The notes beneath the pieces are model-generated. The model was not told where the DNA came from, ran no database searches, and was given only the letters and a program-made list of their open reading frames with translations. A stretch of 34,592 bases of DNA from Collinsella sp. (GTDB lineage: Bacteria > Actinomycetota > Coriobacteriia > Coriobacteriales > Coriobacteriaceae). The position numbers and the translations under genes are program-made. Positions 7,890-17,324 of the stretch are shown here, one piece after another. Every line of letters begins with the position of its first letter. Position 1 is the first letter of the stretch. Location: NCBI GenBank assembly GCA_019419455.1, contig DXZW01000021.1, positions 1-34,592 on the forward strand, written 5' to 3'.

Positions 7890-7936
7890 ATCAGCAGGTT
7901 AACAATTCCAACAGCGAACCACAGAAAGGAGAAGCC

Positions 7937-10276
7937 ATGGCTCAAGATAAGTTCGACGTGGGTGGCATGACATGCGCCGCCTGCCAGGCGCACGTGGATC
8001 GTGCCGTGAGCAAGCTCGACGGCGTCGAGAGCGTCGCGGTCAATCTGCTCGCCGGCTCTATGCTGGTGGACTACGACCCCGCGCAGGTCACCCCCGACGA
8101 CATCTGCACCGCCGTCGATCGCGCTGGCTACTCGGCCTCACCCGTCAGCACGGGCACCGACGCCGCCCAAAGCGGCAGTACGCAAGCCAGGTCCGGCGCC
8201 GCCCATATGGAGTCGCCCACCAAAAAACTGGAGGCCGCCGCCTCTGCCATGCGCGCTCGTCTCATCGTCTCGATCGTATTCCTCATCCCACTGTTCTACA
8301 TAGGCATGGGGCACATGCTTGGCTGGCCGCTGCCCGGCATTTTCACCGACCATACCCACAGCATGACGCTCGCCCTCACCGAGCTCGTCCTGCTTATCCC
8401 CATCGTCTATGTCAACGACGCGTACTTTATCAACGGGTTTAAATCGCTCGCGCACGGCGCGCCCACCATGGACGCCCTTATTGCCGTGGGCGCCACCGCT
8501 TCGATCGCCTGGTCGTTCTATGCCATGTTTATCATGGCCGACCAGCTGGCCGCCGGGCAAATCCACGAGGCCATGATGACGAGCATGGGCAACCTGTATT
8601 TTGAGAGTGCGGGCACGATCCTGTCGCTCGTCACCGTGGGCAAATACCTCGAGACACGCAGCAAATCCAAGACCGGCGGCGCCATCGAGGCGCTCATCGA
8701 CCTGGCGCCCAAGAGCGCGACCGTCGTGGCAGAGGACGGCACCGAGACCACCGTCGACGTCGACAGCATCCTTCCCGGCCAGGTCCTGCGCGTACGCCCC
8801 GGAGAGTCCATCCCCGTCGATGGCGTGGTGCTCGAGGGCAGCTCGGCCGTGGACGAGAGTGCGCTCACCGGCGAGTCCATCCCCGTGGAAAAGACCGCCG
8901 GTGCCACCGTCAACGCGGCCACGATCAACCGCACGGGCTCGTTTACCTTCCGCGCCACGCGTGTGGGCGCCGACACGTCGCTCGCCAAGATTATCCAGCT
9001 CGTCGAGGACGCCAACACCACCAAGGCGCCCATCGCCCGCATGGCCGACAAAGTCGCCGGCGTGTTCGTGCCCGTGGTGTTTGTAATCTCTGCCGTAACT
9101 TTTGTGGCGTGGATGGTGCTGACCGGAAGCATCAACGAGGCACTCACTTCCGCTGTCGCCGTGCTGGTGATCAGTTGTCCGTGCGCGCTCGGCCTGGCCA
9201 CGCCCGTCGCCATTATGGTGGGCACCGGCAAGGGCGCCGAGATGGGCATTCTGTTTAAGAGCGCTGAGGCGCTGGAGAACCTGCGCAGCGTGGGCACCGT
9301 GGTGCTCGATAAGACGGGCACGGTCACCCGCGGCAAGCCGGCCGTGACCGACATTGTGGTTGTCGCGCGCGCCGACGGCTCGCCCGCTATGAGTGAAAAG
9401 GCGTTACTGAAGCTCGCTGCCGCGCTGGAGCGCTCGAGCGAGCACCCGCTGGCCGAGGCGATCATGGCCGAGTGCGACTCGCGCGGAATCGTCGCGCGCA
9501 TGGTCGAGGACTTTGCCGCCGTGCCCGGGCGAGGCGTTACGGCACGCGAGGGGCAGAATGTCATCGCAGCCGGCAACGTGCGCCTGATGAACGAGCTGGG
9601 CGCGGAGGTGCCCGCCGGTCTTGCCGAGCAGTTCGCTGCCGAGGGCAAGACGCCGCTGTTCTTTGCCAAGAACGGCGAGCTTGCCGGCACCATCGCCGTG
9701 GCTGACGAGGTCAAAGAAACGAGCGCCGGGGCCATCGCCGCGCTCCGCAAGCTCGGCGTCGACGTGCGCATGCTCACCGGCGACAACCGCGTGACGGCCG
9801 AGGCCATCGCCCGCCGCGTGGGACTCACCAGCGAACAGGTTATCGCCGACGTCCTGCCCGCCGACAAGGAACGCCACGTGCACGAACTGCAAGATGCGGG
9901 CGGCAAGGTCGCCATGGTGGGCGACGGCATCAATGACTCCCCCGCCCTGGCGCGCGCCGACGTGGGCCTTGCCATTGGCACCGGCGCCGACATCGCCAAG
10001 GAGGGCGCCGACGTGGTGCTCATGCGCAGCGACCTCATGGATGTTGCGCGGGCCATCGAGCTTTCGCGCGCCACGATCCGCAACATCAAGCAGGACCTGT
10101 TCTGGGCACTGTTCTACAACGGCATCGGCATTCCGCTGGCAGCGGGCGTGTTCTTCCCACTCACCGGATGGCAGCTCTCGCCGATGTTTGGCGCTGCGGC
10201 CATGAGCCTGTCGAGCGTGTGCGTCGTAAGCAATGCGCTGCGCCTGCGAACCTTTAAGCCCAAAGTGGCAAAATAG
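7937..10276 (+). CDS. copA: Cu(I)-exporting P-type ATPase
   Basis: This 779-residue P1B-type ATPase exports Cu(I) across the cytoplasmic membrane. It has one N-terminal heavy-metal domain with GMTCAAC (Cys13, Cys16), then paired membrane helices, TGES 311-314 in the actuator, the CPC metal site C414-P415-C416 in the membrane, the phosphorylated Asp458 in DKTGT, the HP motif H503-P504 of P1B ATPases, and GDGINDSP 662-669. The C-terminus has two membrane helices. The length is normal for CopA. The ATG at 7937 follows AAAGGAGA. It lies 24-78 bp downstream of the CsoR-type operator/promoter and upstream of copZ and csoR on the same strand, with a long structured spacer before copZ. CPC plus CopZ/CsoR neighbours favour copper(I) over zinc or cadmium. 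Confidence 0.96.
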   Translation: MAQDKFDVGGMTCAACQAHVDRAVSKLDGVESVAVNLLAGSMLVDYDPAQVTPDDICTAVDRAGYSASPVSTGTDAAQSGSTQARSGAAHMESPTKKLEAAASAMRARLIVSIVFLIPLFYIGMGHMLGWPLPGIFTDHTHSMTLALTELVLLIPIVYVNDAYFINGFKSLAHGAPTMDALIAVGATASIAWSFYAMFIMADQLAAGQIHEAMMTSMGNLYFESAGTILSLVTVGKYLETRSKSKTGGAIEALIDLAPKSATVVAEDGTETTVDVDSILPGQVLRVRPGESIPVDGVVLEGSSAVDESALTGESIPVEKTAGATVNAATINRTGSFTFRATRVGADTSLAKIIQLVEDANTTKAPIARMADKVAGVFVPVVFVISAVTFVAWMVLTGSINEALTSAVAVLVISCPCALGLATPVAIMVGTGKGAEMGILFKSAEALENLRSVGTVVLDKTGTVTRGKPAVTDIVVVARADGSPAMSEKALLKLAAALERSSEHPLAEAIMAECDSRGIVARMVEDFAAVPGRGVTAREGQNVIAAGNVRLMNELGAEVPAGLAEQFAAEGKTPLFFAKNGELAGTIAVADEVKETSAGAIAALRKLGVDVRMLTGDNRVTAEAIARRVGLTSEQVIADVLPADKERHVHELQDAGGKVAMVGDGINDSPALARADVGLAIGTGADIAKEGADVVLMRSDLMDVARAIELSRATIRNIKQDLFWALFYNGIGIPLAAGVFFPLTGWQLSPMFGAAAMSLSSVCVVSNALRLRTFKPKVAK

Positions 10277-10303
10277 GATCACTATGACGTCCATTTAGAA
10301 CGG

Positions 10304-10398
10304 GTTTTCCAGGTGCCCGAGATTGACCTGAAAGAGGAGCGACGCGTACTTTGGTACGCGAGCGACGGCTTGAAGGTCAAGGTCGGGTGCCTGGGAAA
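10304..10398 (+). ncRNA. long imperfect hairpin between copA and copZ
   Basis: The sequence folds into a long stem. CCAGGTGCCCGA (from 10309) pairs, with G-T and a few mismatches, with TCGGGTGCCTGG (to 10394); TTGACCT pairs with AGGTCAA inside it; and an apical perfect hairpin CGCGTAC-TTTG-GTACGCG occupies 10343-10360. It fills most of the 147-bp spacer. No T run follows, so it is more likely an mRNA stability or processing element, or a dispersed repeat, than a terminator. No named RNA family is recognised. Confidence 0.6.
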
Positions 10399-10423
10399 GC
10401 CGACATAACAGAGAGGAATACCC

Positions 10424-10645
10424 ATGCGTTACACGATTAAGACTTCCGGCCTTATGTGCGGCCACTGCGACGCCACCGTCGAGACGGCACTACTCAACGT
10501 TGCCGGCGTGACCGATGCCGATGCCGATCACGAGACTCAGACCGTACAGGTGGAGTGCGCCGACACTGTGACTGCCGAGCAGCTCGCCGCCGCCGTCGAG
10601 ACCGCGGGTGAGAAGTTCCACGCCCTGTCCGTGACTGCCGCGTAG
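10424..10645 (+). CDS. copZ: copper chaperone, heavy-metal-associated domain protein
   Basis: This 73-residue protein is a single HMA domain. The metal site is the CGHC motif at Cys12 and Cys15, preceded by LM as in CopZ proteins. Members carry Cu(I) in the cytoplasm and hand it to the N-terminal domain of CopA or to CsoR. The ATG follows GAGAGGA. It lies between copA and csoR on the same strand, which supports a copper role. Confidence 0.92.
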   Translation: MRYTIKTSGLMCGHCDATVETALLNVAGVTDADADHETQTVQVECADTVTAEQLAAAVETAGEKFHALSVTAA

Positions 10646-10693
10646 CAGCTACCAGAGACATTCGACCCCATCGACCAGAAACGAGGACCCGCC

Positions 10694-10966
10694 ATGATGG
10701 CAGACCATAAATCGGTGACCCGCATGCTCAAGACGGCACGCGGTCAGATCGACGGCATCCTGCGGATGGTCGAGGAGGACCGCTACTGCGTCGATATTTC
10801 CACGCAGCTCATGGCAACGCAGGCGCTCCTCGCGCGCATTAACGCCGACGTGCTCAAGGCCCACATTGAGGGCTGCGTCGCCTCGGCCATCGAATCGGGC
10901 GACGAGGAGCTCAAAGCCGCCAAGCTCGCCGAGATCGAACGCGTCGTCGACAAACTCGCCAAGTAA
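10694..10966 (+). CDS. csoR: copper-sensing transcriptional repressor CsoR
   Basis: This 90-residue, all-helical protein belongs to the CsoR/RcnR family (formerly DUF156). The Cu(I) ligands are visible as Cys36 in DRYCVDI and the His-x3-Cys pair in KAHIEGC (about 61 and 65), the C-H-C set of copper sensors rather than the RcnR nickel set. The N-terminus keeps the RLKTARGQI-like DNA-contact helix (MLKTARGQIDG). Two ATG codons in tandem (10694, 10697) share one GAGGA site. It is last in the copA-copZ-csoR cluster, so it should repress its own operon through the operator at 7864-7876. Confidence 0.94.
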   Translation: MMADHKSVTRMLKTARGQIDGILRMVEEDRYCVDISTQLMATQALLARINADVLKAHIEGCVASAIESGDEELKAAKLAEIERVVDKLAK

Positions 10967-10976
10967 TTGGTGCAAT

Positions 10977-11023
10977 GGGGACAGGTACGTTTGCACCACA
11001 TTGGTGCAGATGAACTTGTCCCC
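10977..11023. repeat. GGGGACA-ended hairpin after csoR
   Basis: Left arm 10977-10998 (GGGGACAGGTACG...GCACCA) and right arm 11002-11023 (TGGTGCAGATG...TGTCCCC) are 22 bp each with four mismatches and a 3-nt loop. There is no T run. It resembles small palindromic mobile repeats with GGGGACA ends, but no transposase is present in the window to test this. Confidence 0.6.
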
Positions 11024-11078
11024 CTTGCTCTAAATCGGGTATAAAGGCGTGCAGCATATCGAACGAAAGGCAATTCGC

Positions 11079-11552
11079 ATGAATGACTTTATGAAGGGTC
11101 GCAACGGCGCCGATGAGCTCACCGTCGTGTTGGGCTTCGCAGGCATTATCATCGCGATGATCGGGTCGATGGCCCGTATCCAGTGGCTCAGCTGGATCGC
11201 CATCGCCGTGATCGCGCTCGGCGTGCTGCGCGGTCTGTCCAAAAACATCGACGCGCGCCGCAAGGAGAACGATGCCTTTGTCACGGCGACCGCAAACGTC
11301 CCCGGCCTAGGTAAGTTCGTCGCCAGCTTGGGTGGCGGCGCCGCGGCTGCCAACGCCTCGTGCGCGGCCGGCACCAGCAAGGAAGACTTTGAGCGCGCCA
11401 AGCGAACGGCCAAGAAGATGTGGAAGGGCCGCAAGACCACGGCCTACCTTAAGTGCCCTAACTGTGGTCAGATGCTGTCCGTCCCCAAGGGTAAGGGCAA
11501 GATCCGCGTCACCTGCCCCAAGTGCCACGCCAAGATGGAAACGCGCTCCTAG
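11079..11552 (+). CDS. membrane protein with C-terminal zinc ribbon
   Basis: This 157-residue protein has two hydrophobic helices near the N-terminus (about 12-50), a basic middle, and a C-terminal zinc-ribbon with CPNC and CPKC pairs (about 127-130 and 146-149) that should bind Zn(II). The start at 11079 follows GAAAGG; a frame open 10 codons earlier has no better site. It is followed by a bidirectional terminator. The function is unknown. It is on the same strand as csoR but separated by a hairpin, so a copper role is not implied. Confidence 0.75.
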   Translation: MNDFMKGRNGADELTVVLGFAGIIIAMIGSMARIQWLSWIAIAVIALGVLRGLSKNIDARRKENDAFVTATANVPGLGKFVASLGGGAAAANASCAAGTSKEDFERAKRTAKKMWKGRKTTAYLKCPNCGQMLSVPKGKGKIRVTCPKCHAKMETRS

Positions 11553-11573
11553 CAGCTACACCATAGGAAAAAT

Positions 11574-11609
11574 AAAAGCCGAGGCCTCGTGTTGAGACCT
11601 CGGCTTTTT
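11574..11609. terminator. bidirectional terminator between zinc-ribbon and amidohydrolase genes
   Basis: A 15-bp stem (11574-11588 with 11594-11608, one mismatch) has a 5-nt loop and a core GCCGAGG/CCTCGGC. A-rich and T-rich ends let it end both convergent transcripts. Confidence 0.9.
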
Positions 11610-11642
11610 GTATGCGGCAACGGAGCTGCACCTTTGTCACAT

Positions 11643-13013
11643 CTACGCCACACCGTCGCGAGCCAGCTCCTCGGCCAGTGCTTCGGCAGGCATGGCCATA
11701 ATCGCGTCGAGCTCGGCGTCCACCTCGGGTATGCGCTTCACCTTGAGCTTTCGCACCAGGTTGCCGCGGCACATCACGTGCATTGGCTCACGCAGAGCGC
11801 ACAGGTCATCGAGCGGGTTCTCGTGCGTCACCAAAATGTCGGCCGCCTTACCGCACTCGATCGTGCCGGTCTCGTCACCCAGGCCCAGTAGCTCAGCATT
11901 GACTTGCGTGGCCGTATGCAGCGCAAACGCGTTGCTCACGCCCACGTACTTGGCATAATAGGCCACCTCGCGCCACATGTCGTACTGGGTCACGAACGGG
12001 CAGCTCGAGTCCGTGCCCAGGCCCACCTTAACGCCGGCTTCCAGCGCCGCACGAGCGCTCTCGATAATGCCCGAACACACGATGTCGCCGTTCTTCTTTT
12101 GCGTGTCGGTCGAATGGGTCTTTTCCGGATCGAGCAGTACAAACGGCAGCGCCGGACTAATCGTGCAGGTCACGCTCGGCGCGCGTCCCTCGAGCTGTGT
12201 TCCCGCGGCGCCGCGGTACAGCTCCAGGATCTCGAGGGTCATCGGAGCGCCGTGCTCGATTGTGTCGACACCGGCCTGAAGCGCGGCCTTCACACCTTCG
12301 GTGCTCTCGACATGGGCCATGACCGGAAGGCCAACCTCGTGCGCCGCCTTGCACGCCGCCGCGGCAACCTCCACCGGCATACGCAGCACGCCCGGCTCGC
12401 CCACCTCAGTCGCATCAAACACGCCACCCGTCACGAACAGCTTAATGACGTCGGCACCGCGCGCATACAGGTCGCGCACCTGTTCGGCTGCCTCGGCGGG
12501 GGTATTGGCGACCTGCGCGAACAGCCCCGCACCATGGCCGCCCGGCACCGTGACGCCCGTTCCCGGCGCCACCAGACGCGGACCCTGATACTTGCCGGCG
12601 TCGATAGCGTTGCGCACGGCAAGATCGGCAAACAGCGGGTCGCCCGCACCGCGCACCGTAGTCACGCCGCTTGCCAACTGTTGCTGGGCGCTGCCCTTAA
12701 GAATGTGGCGCACGATGGCGCGCCCCACGGGATTGTCGAGCTTCTTCATCAGCGCGCCCGCATCGCCCGCCGAGACCGGTTTGCCCGAACCGCACAGATG
12801 CACGTGCATATTGATGAGACCCGGCATGAGATACGCACCGCCCAGGTCGATGACCTCGGCACCTGCAGGCGCCTGCGCCACAGCACTCGGCCCCATCCAG
12901 GTGATGATGCCACGCTCGACGGCCACGGCCATATTGGGCTGCGGCTCCATATGCTCCGAACCATCCAGAACGGTCGCATTGATAAACAACGTGGGACGAT
13001 CAGCAGACGCCAT
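11643..13013 (-). CDS. metal-dependent amidohydrolase (imidazolonepropionase/prolidase-like)
   Basis: This 456-residue cytoplasmic hydrolase belongs to the amidohydrolase superfamily. Metal and catalytic residues are visible in order: HxH at H70 and H72 (GLINMHVH), the likely carbamylated Lys191 (DVIKLFVTGG), H234 (MAHVES), H254 (TIEHG) and D335 (GLGTDS). The pattern matches the Met_dep_hydrolase_A type that includes Xaa-Pro/Xaa-Arg dipeptidases, so a dipeptide or cyclic amide substrate is possible but not fixed. The ATG at 13013 follows GGGGAGGAG; two upstream in-frame Met codons have no such site. It is a single gene between a bidirectional terminator and a repeat array. Confidence 0.88.
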   Translation of the reverse strand: MASADRPTLFINATVLDGSEHMEPQPNMAVAVERGIITWMGPSAVAQAPAGAEVIDLGGAYLMPGLINMHVHLCGSGKPVSAGDAGALMKKLDNPVGRAIVRHILKGSAQQQLASGVTTVRGAGDPLFADLAVRNAIDAGKYQGPRLVAPGTGVTVPGGHGAGLFAQVANTPAEAAEQVRDLYARGADVIKLFVTGGVFDATEVGEPGVLRMPVEVAAAACKAAHEVGLPVMAHVESTEGVKAALQAGVDTIEHGAPMTLEILELYRGAAGTQLEGRAPSVTCTISPALPFVLLDPEKTHSTDTQKKNGDIVCSGIIESARAALEAGVKVGLGTDSSCPFVTQYDMWREVAYYAKYVGVSNAFALHTATQVNAELLGLGDETGTIECGKAADILVTHENPLDDLCALREPMHVMCRGNLVRKLKVKRIPEVDAELDAIMAMPAEALAEELARDGVA

Positions 13014-13421
13014 ATCGAGCTCCTCCCCCTCAGAAAACTTCAACATTTGTCCATTATTGCCCAGTTCGGCAGGATTGCTGCGGACATATCGGTTAACGGA
13101 GAAAGGAGGAGATGCGGAGAATGGAATGCGTTGCAGCCCCATCCCAGCGACATCCGGGAAATGTCTCAATCTGTAACAGGTGGACCGTCTTTAACCTTCC
13201 AAATGTTACAGATCGAGATCTTTCGGCACCGCGTCCAACCTTTGTCTAGATCTGTAACAGTTAGAGCGGTTTTCGGCCGTTAGATGTTACAGATCGAGAT
13301 CTTTTAGCGGAAGCCAACCTTCTGTCTCGATCTGTAACAGTTACGAGACCAAACGGCCCCCTGTTGTTACAGATCAAGACAAACTCGGCAGGAACAACCA
13401 CATCCGCGTCAGTTGCACCCC
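13014..13421. other. intergenic region upstream of the amidohydrolase
   Basis: This 408-bp stretch is dominated by the three-unit palindrome array (13163-13380). The remaining ~150 bp next to the amidohydrolase start must carry its promoter, but no convincing -35/-10 pair was seen. No gene was found. Confidence 0.5.
13163..13380. repeat. 57-bp palindrome array, three units (13163-13219, 13244-13300, 13324-13380)
   Basis: Left arms are GTCTCAATCTGTAACA, GTCTAGATCTGTAACA and GTCTCGATCTGTAACA. Right arms are TGTTACAGATCGAGAT twice and TGTTACAGATCAAGAC. The gaps are 24 and 23 bp. The array lies between the start of the amidohydrolase and the stop of the nuclease-like gene, both on the minus strand. 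Confidence 0.92.
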
Positions 13422-14498
13422 TCAGCGCCCATACCACTGGCATCTCCACTCCTCAGCCAATTCAACCTGCCGAGGAATACCCGCCAGCCTCATTTTCTCG
13501 ACCAGCTTCCCCGGGTCTTTGAGTTCGTTAAACGTAAACCGAAGCACCTTATGCCCGAGCATTGTCAGATGAGATTCCCGCTGACGCTCTGCCACGAATG
13601 GGTCAACCGACTCCCGACCCTCGCCGCTCTGCAAGGTGTACTTCCCCTTTCCGTCGAGCTCGCCGATGACACACGTCCCGTCCTCGAGCCGCCAAAAATA
13701 GTCGACGCGAAACACCTGGCTCGGATCGAGCGGGTCGCGAAACTCCACCTGCAGCTCCGGAACCGGAAAGCCGTACGCAATAAAGAATGCTCGGAACCGA
13801 GACTCGCCGCCGTTTTCAGACAGCCCGTCCGCATACGACGCAATCACCTGTGCCCTGCGATACCCTCGCCTGCCCTCGCAATCGGCGCGGAGGCGCTCGC
13901 ACAAATCCCCACGTGATACGCCTTTCGCCCGCAGTGCAGAATCGGCAATCGCCAACCCGTAGGAGAACGGCGCACGCAGTAGGCAATCCTCCACCGTGCG
14001 CCAAAACGACGTCACCCGCACGCCATCAACATGCTCGAGTGCGCCCGCCATCTGCGGACGCAACAACCTGCACCCGCCGCTCAACGCCACCGAACAACCC
14101 GTCTTAACAAGAAAACGCGACCCAAGCAGATCATTCGGCACCTCCAGACCCCACAAAAGCGCCGCGTCATAGCCCCAAAACGCCCAATCGGGATGAAACT
14201 CTGCAAGCCCTTTGATGGTACGCAGCGTTCGCTCCGCCGGCGTCAGCACACCCCAATCATGTTGAAAGCAGAACAAATACGGCTCGGGTTCCGCGATATC
14301 GTCGGTTCCAACATGACGCCGCAGCCACATGAGCTCGGCATTGTCATGCGTTGCGAGCAGCGCACCTTGCTCGGTCGCCTCCGTGAGTCGCGCGAGCATC
14401 CTATTCCGCGCCAACGTGTTGCGAGTCGTATGCTTGTGCTTGAAAACGGTATTAGACACTTCCATCACCACCACATCGGACAAATGGACCATCGTCAC
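13422..14498 (-). CDS. AbiEi-like / DUF559-type nuclease-like protein
   Basis: This protein of about 358 residues combines an N-terminal region like AbiEi-type regulators (LTPAERTLRTIKG, WAFWGYDAALLWGLEVP) with a C-terminal domain like the DUF559/Vsr-like endonuclease fold. The latter shows VDYFWRLEDG followed by IGELDGKGKY, a plausible PD-(D/E)xK site, then the ending typical of the fold (ERQRESHLTMLGHKVLRFT). Such proteins are common and usually uncharacterised in Actinomycetota; DNA cleavage is not proven. A GTG at 14498 has GGAGG five bases upstream; an ATG at 14492 and a TTG at 14516 are alternatives. No partner toxin gene adjoins it. Three 57-bp palindromes flank it on each side, and the nearest one starts 20 bp before the chosen start codon. 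Confidence 0.7.
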   Translation of the reverse strand: MTMVHLSDVVVMEVSNTVFKHKHTTRNTLARNRMLARLTEATEQGALLATHDNAELMWLRRHVGTDDIAEPEPYLFCFQHDWGVLTPAERTLRTIKGLAEFHPDWAFWGYDAALLWGLEVPNDLLGSRFLVKTGCSVALSGGCRLLRPQMAGALEHVDGVRVTSFWRTVEDCLLRAPFSYGLAIADSALRAKGVSRGDLCERLRADCEGRRGYRRAQVIASYADGLSENGGESRFRAFFIAYGFPVPELQVEFRDPLDPSQVFRVDYFWRLEDGTCVIGELDGKGKYTLQSGEGRESVDPFVAERQRESHLTMLGHKVLRFTFNELKDPGKLVEKMRLAGIPRQVELAEEWRCQWYGR

Positions 14499-14518
14499 CG
14501 TTGCCTCCGCCGACAAAC

Positions 14519-14736
14519 GTTTCGACCTGTAACAGGAAGACCGATTTTTGGACTGTAGATGTTACAGATTGAGACATCCCCCCCCAGCCAGGTGCCAAAC
14601 GTCTCGATCTGTACCAGTAAGACGTTCTCCAGGCCCCTAAACGTTACAGATTTAGACAAACCAGCGGCGCCCAAGCATTCGTCTCGATCTGTAACAGATA
14701 GACTGGTTTTTGTCCCCAAACGTTACAGATCGAGAC
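14519..14736. repeat. 57-bp palindrome array, three units (14519-14575, 14601-14657, 14681-14736)
   Basis: Left arms are GTTTCGACCTGTAACA, GTCTCGATCTGTACCA and GTCTCGATCTGTAACA. Right arms are TGTTACAGATTGAGAC, CGTTACAGATTTAGAC and CGTTACAGATCGAGAC. The gaps are 25 and 23 bp. It covers the promoter region expected for the nuclease-like gene and the 3' side of the next minus-strand gene. Confidence 0.92.
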
Positions 14737-14776
14737 AAAAGGGCAGAAGGCAAGGCAGGCGACAACCGCCCATCCT

Positions 14777-15484
14777 CTACCCCCATTCCTGTTCGTAGAT
14801 GTTGAGCGACTTCACATACCGCCCCTGGGCGCCCATGATGTCGCGGACCAGACGCAAGAAAAAGCTGATGCACGAGGTGTCAAAGCCGTCCTGCAGGTCC
14901 TCGGGATGCACCGCACCCGGCCCATCGACCGCCGTGTCGTTCAGGCGCGCGATGTCATACAGGTAGAGCTGTCCCGCCGTAAGCCAGGCATCGTCGACGC
15001 AGGCAAGGCGCACCGCAATCGCGCCGTCGTTCCAATGCTCCTTCTGCACGATATGCGGGTCGTAGACATCAAAGCGATGATCGGTGCGCGTGTCCTTCAG
15101 CACGACCATGCCGGACGCAGGATTCTTGTCCAAAATGCCAAAGCGCGAGAAATACTGCGTGTCACGCACCTGCTTAAGTCGCCCGAGCGAAGCAGGAGAA
15201 ATTGACGCTGGCGGCTCGTCCACATACAGCTCCAACAGCGTCTTGCCGTGGTAATAGGGGCGCTCAAACAGCAGCCAATCGGTAAACGCCATGTTGTAGG
15301 CCATGATTTCGTTTTGAGATGGTTCCTCGCAATAGCTGAGCCACGGATCGACGATAATCTCGAACTGCTCGCGCGCCGGCTCCAGAAATTGAAACTTCCG
15401 CAGCATCCAAAAGTGAGCCATGTCGGCAATATCGTTGCCGACGGCCTCGGCCAGCTGCGCTCGATCAAAAACTTGGTCAGTCAT
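14777..15484 (-). CDS. unrecognised conserved-looking protein
   Basis: This 235-residue, acidic and aromatic-rich protein has no signal peptide or membrane span. I do not recognise its family. It has a GAGGAGG ribosome site five bases before the ATG at 15484, codon use like its neighbours, and a clean end 40 bp before a palindrome array, so it is very likely a real gene. Repeated Trp/Tyr-rich stretches (WLLFERPYYHG, WLTAGQLYLYD) suggest a globular fold. No operon partner gives a clue. Confidence 0.7.
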   Translation of the reverse strand: MTDQVFDRAQLAEAVGNDIADMAHFWMLRKFQFLEPAREQFEIIVDPWLSYCEEPSQNEIMAYNMAFTDWLLFERPYYHGKTLLELYVDEPPASISPASLGRLKQVRDTQYFSRFGILDKNPASGMVVLKDTRTDHRFDVYDPHIVQKEHWNDGAIAVRLACVDDAWLTAGQLYLYDIARLNDTAVDGPGAVHPEDLQDGFDTSCISFFLRLVRDIMGAQGRYVKSLNIYEQEWG

Positions 15485-15837
15485 GGCATCCTCCTCAAAC
15501 TGATGGACCTCAATTTGAGCTTACGAGGAGGGTGGGCAACCAAGGCAAGCGCGGGCAAAATAGGCCTTCGACTGCAAACCAGATGCTAACCAAACACTTG
15601 ACGGGACACTTGACCGAATGAGTCCACCGCAACAAAACCGCAGGTAGACATAGACAGCCAACCCGCCCTTTTGAGCCAGATGCCCGCAGCCACCACAGAA
15701 ACAACAGGTGACCACAGCCCAAGAAGTCGACAAATGAACACCCGTACGTCGACAAACGAGCAAATCGCTCGCAAAGAGTGTCCCCAACGACTAGACAAAA
15801 AATGACTAGTCATTGAGGACGTTCTTAAATGACTACT
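15485..15837. other. intergenic region between gltD and the unknown gene
   Basis: This 353-bp stretch contains a 12-bp near-repeat (GTCGACAAATGA at 15726, GTCGACAAACGA at 15748) and the hairpin at 15774-15826. Short open frames have no ribosome site or domain. No RNA gene is evident. Confidence 0.45.
15774..15826. repeat. hairpin repeat downstream of gltD (GTCCCCAA type)
   Basis: AAGAGTGTCCCCAACGACTAG (15774-15794) pairs with 15806-15826 at 17 of 21 positions around an 11-nt loop. Its core is the complement of the TTGGGGACRYTC core at 149-203. It lies 11 bp after the gltD stop and could shape the 3' end of the gltBD mRNA. Confidence 0.6.
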
Positions 15838-17319
<1,482 letters not shown>

Positions 17320-17324
17320 GGCAC

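Larger units (their letters stand above)
7607..7936. other. intergenic region between kinase and copA
   Basis: This 330-bp region holds the second palindrome array (7649-7785) and the copper promoter/operator (7859-7889). No clear terminator for the kinase was seen; the array hairpins are the only strong structures directly after its stop codon. Confidence 0.5.

Noticed and set aside
11904..13283. 459-codon plus-strand frame opposite the amidohydrolase
   Set aside because: It has His/Arg-rich random composition and runs through a palindrome array. The opposite strand carries a clear enzyme.
13163..13380. CRISPR array
   Set aside because: The repeats are only 16 bp, alternate in orientation and have related centres. 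Clusters have at most six arms, and no cas genes are present.
15521..15813. Several 75-88 codon minus-strand frames between gltD and the unknown gene
   Set aside because: They overlap each other, carry no ribosome site and include a hairpin repeat.
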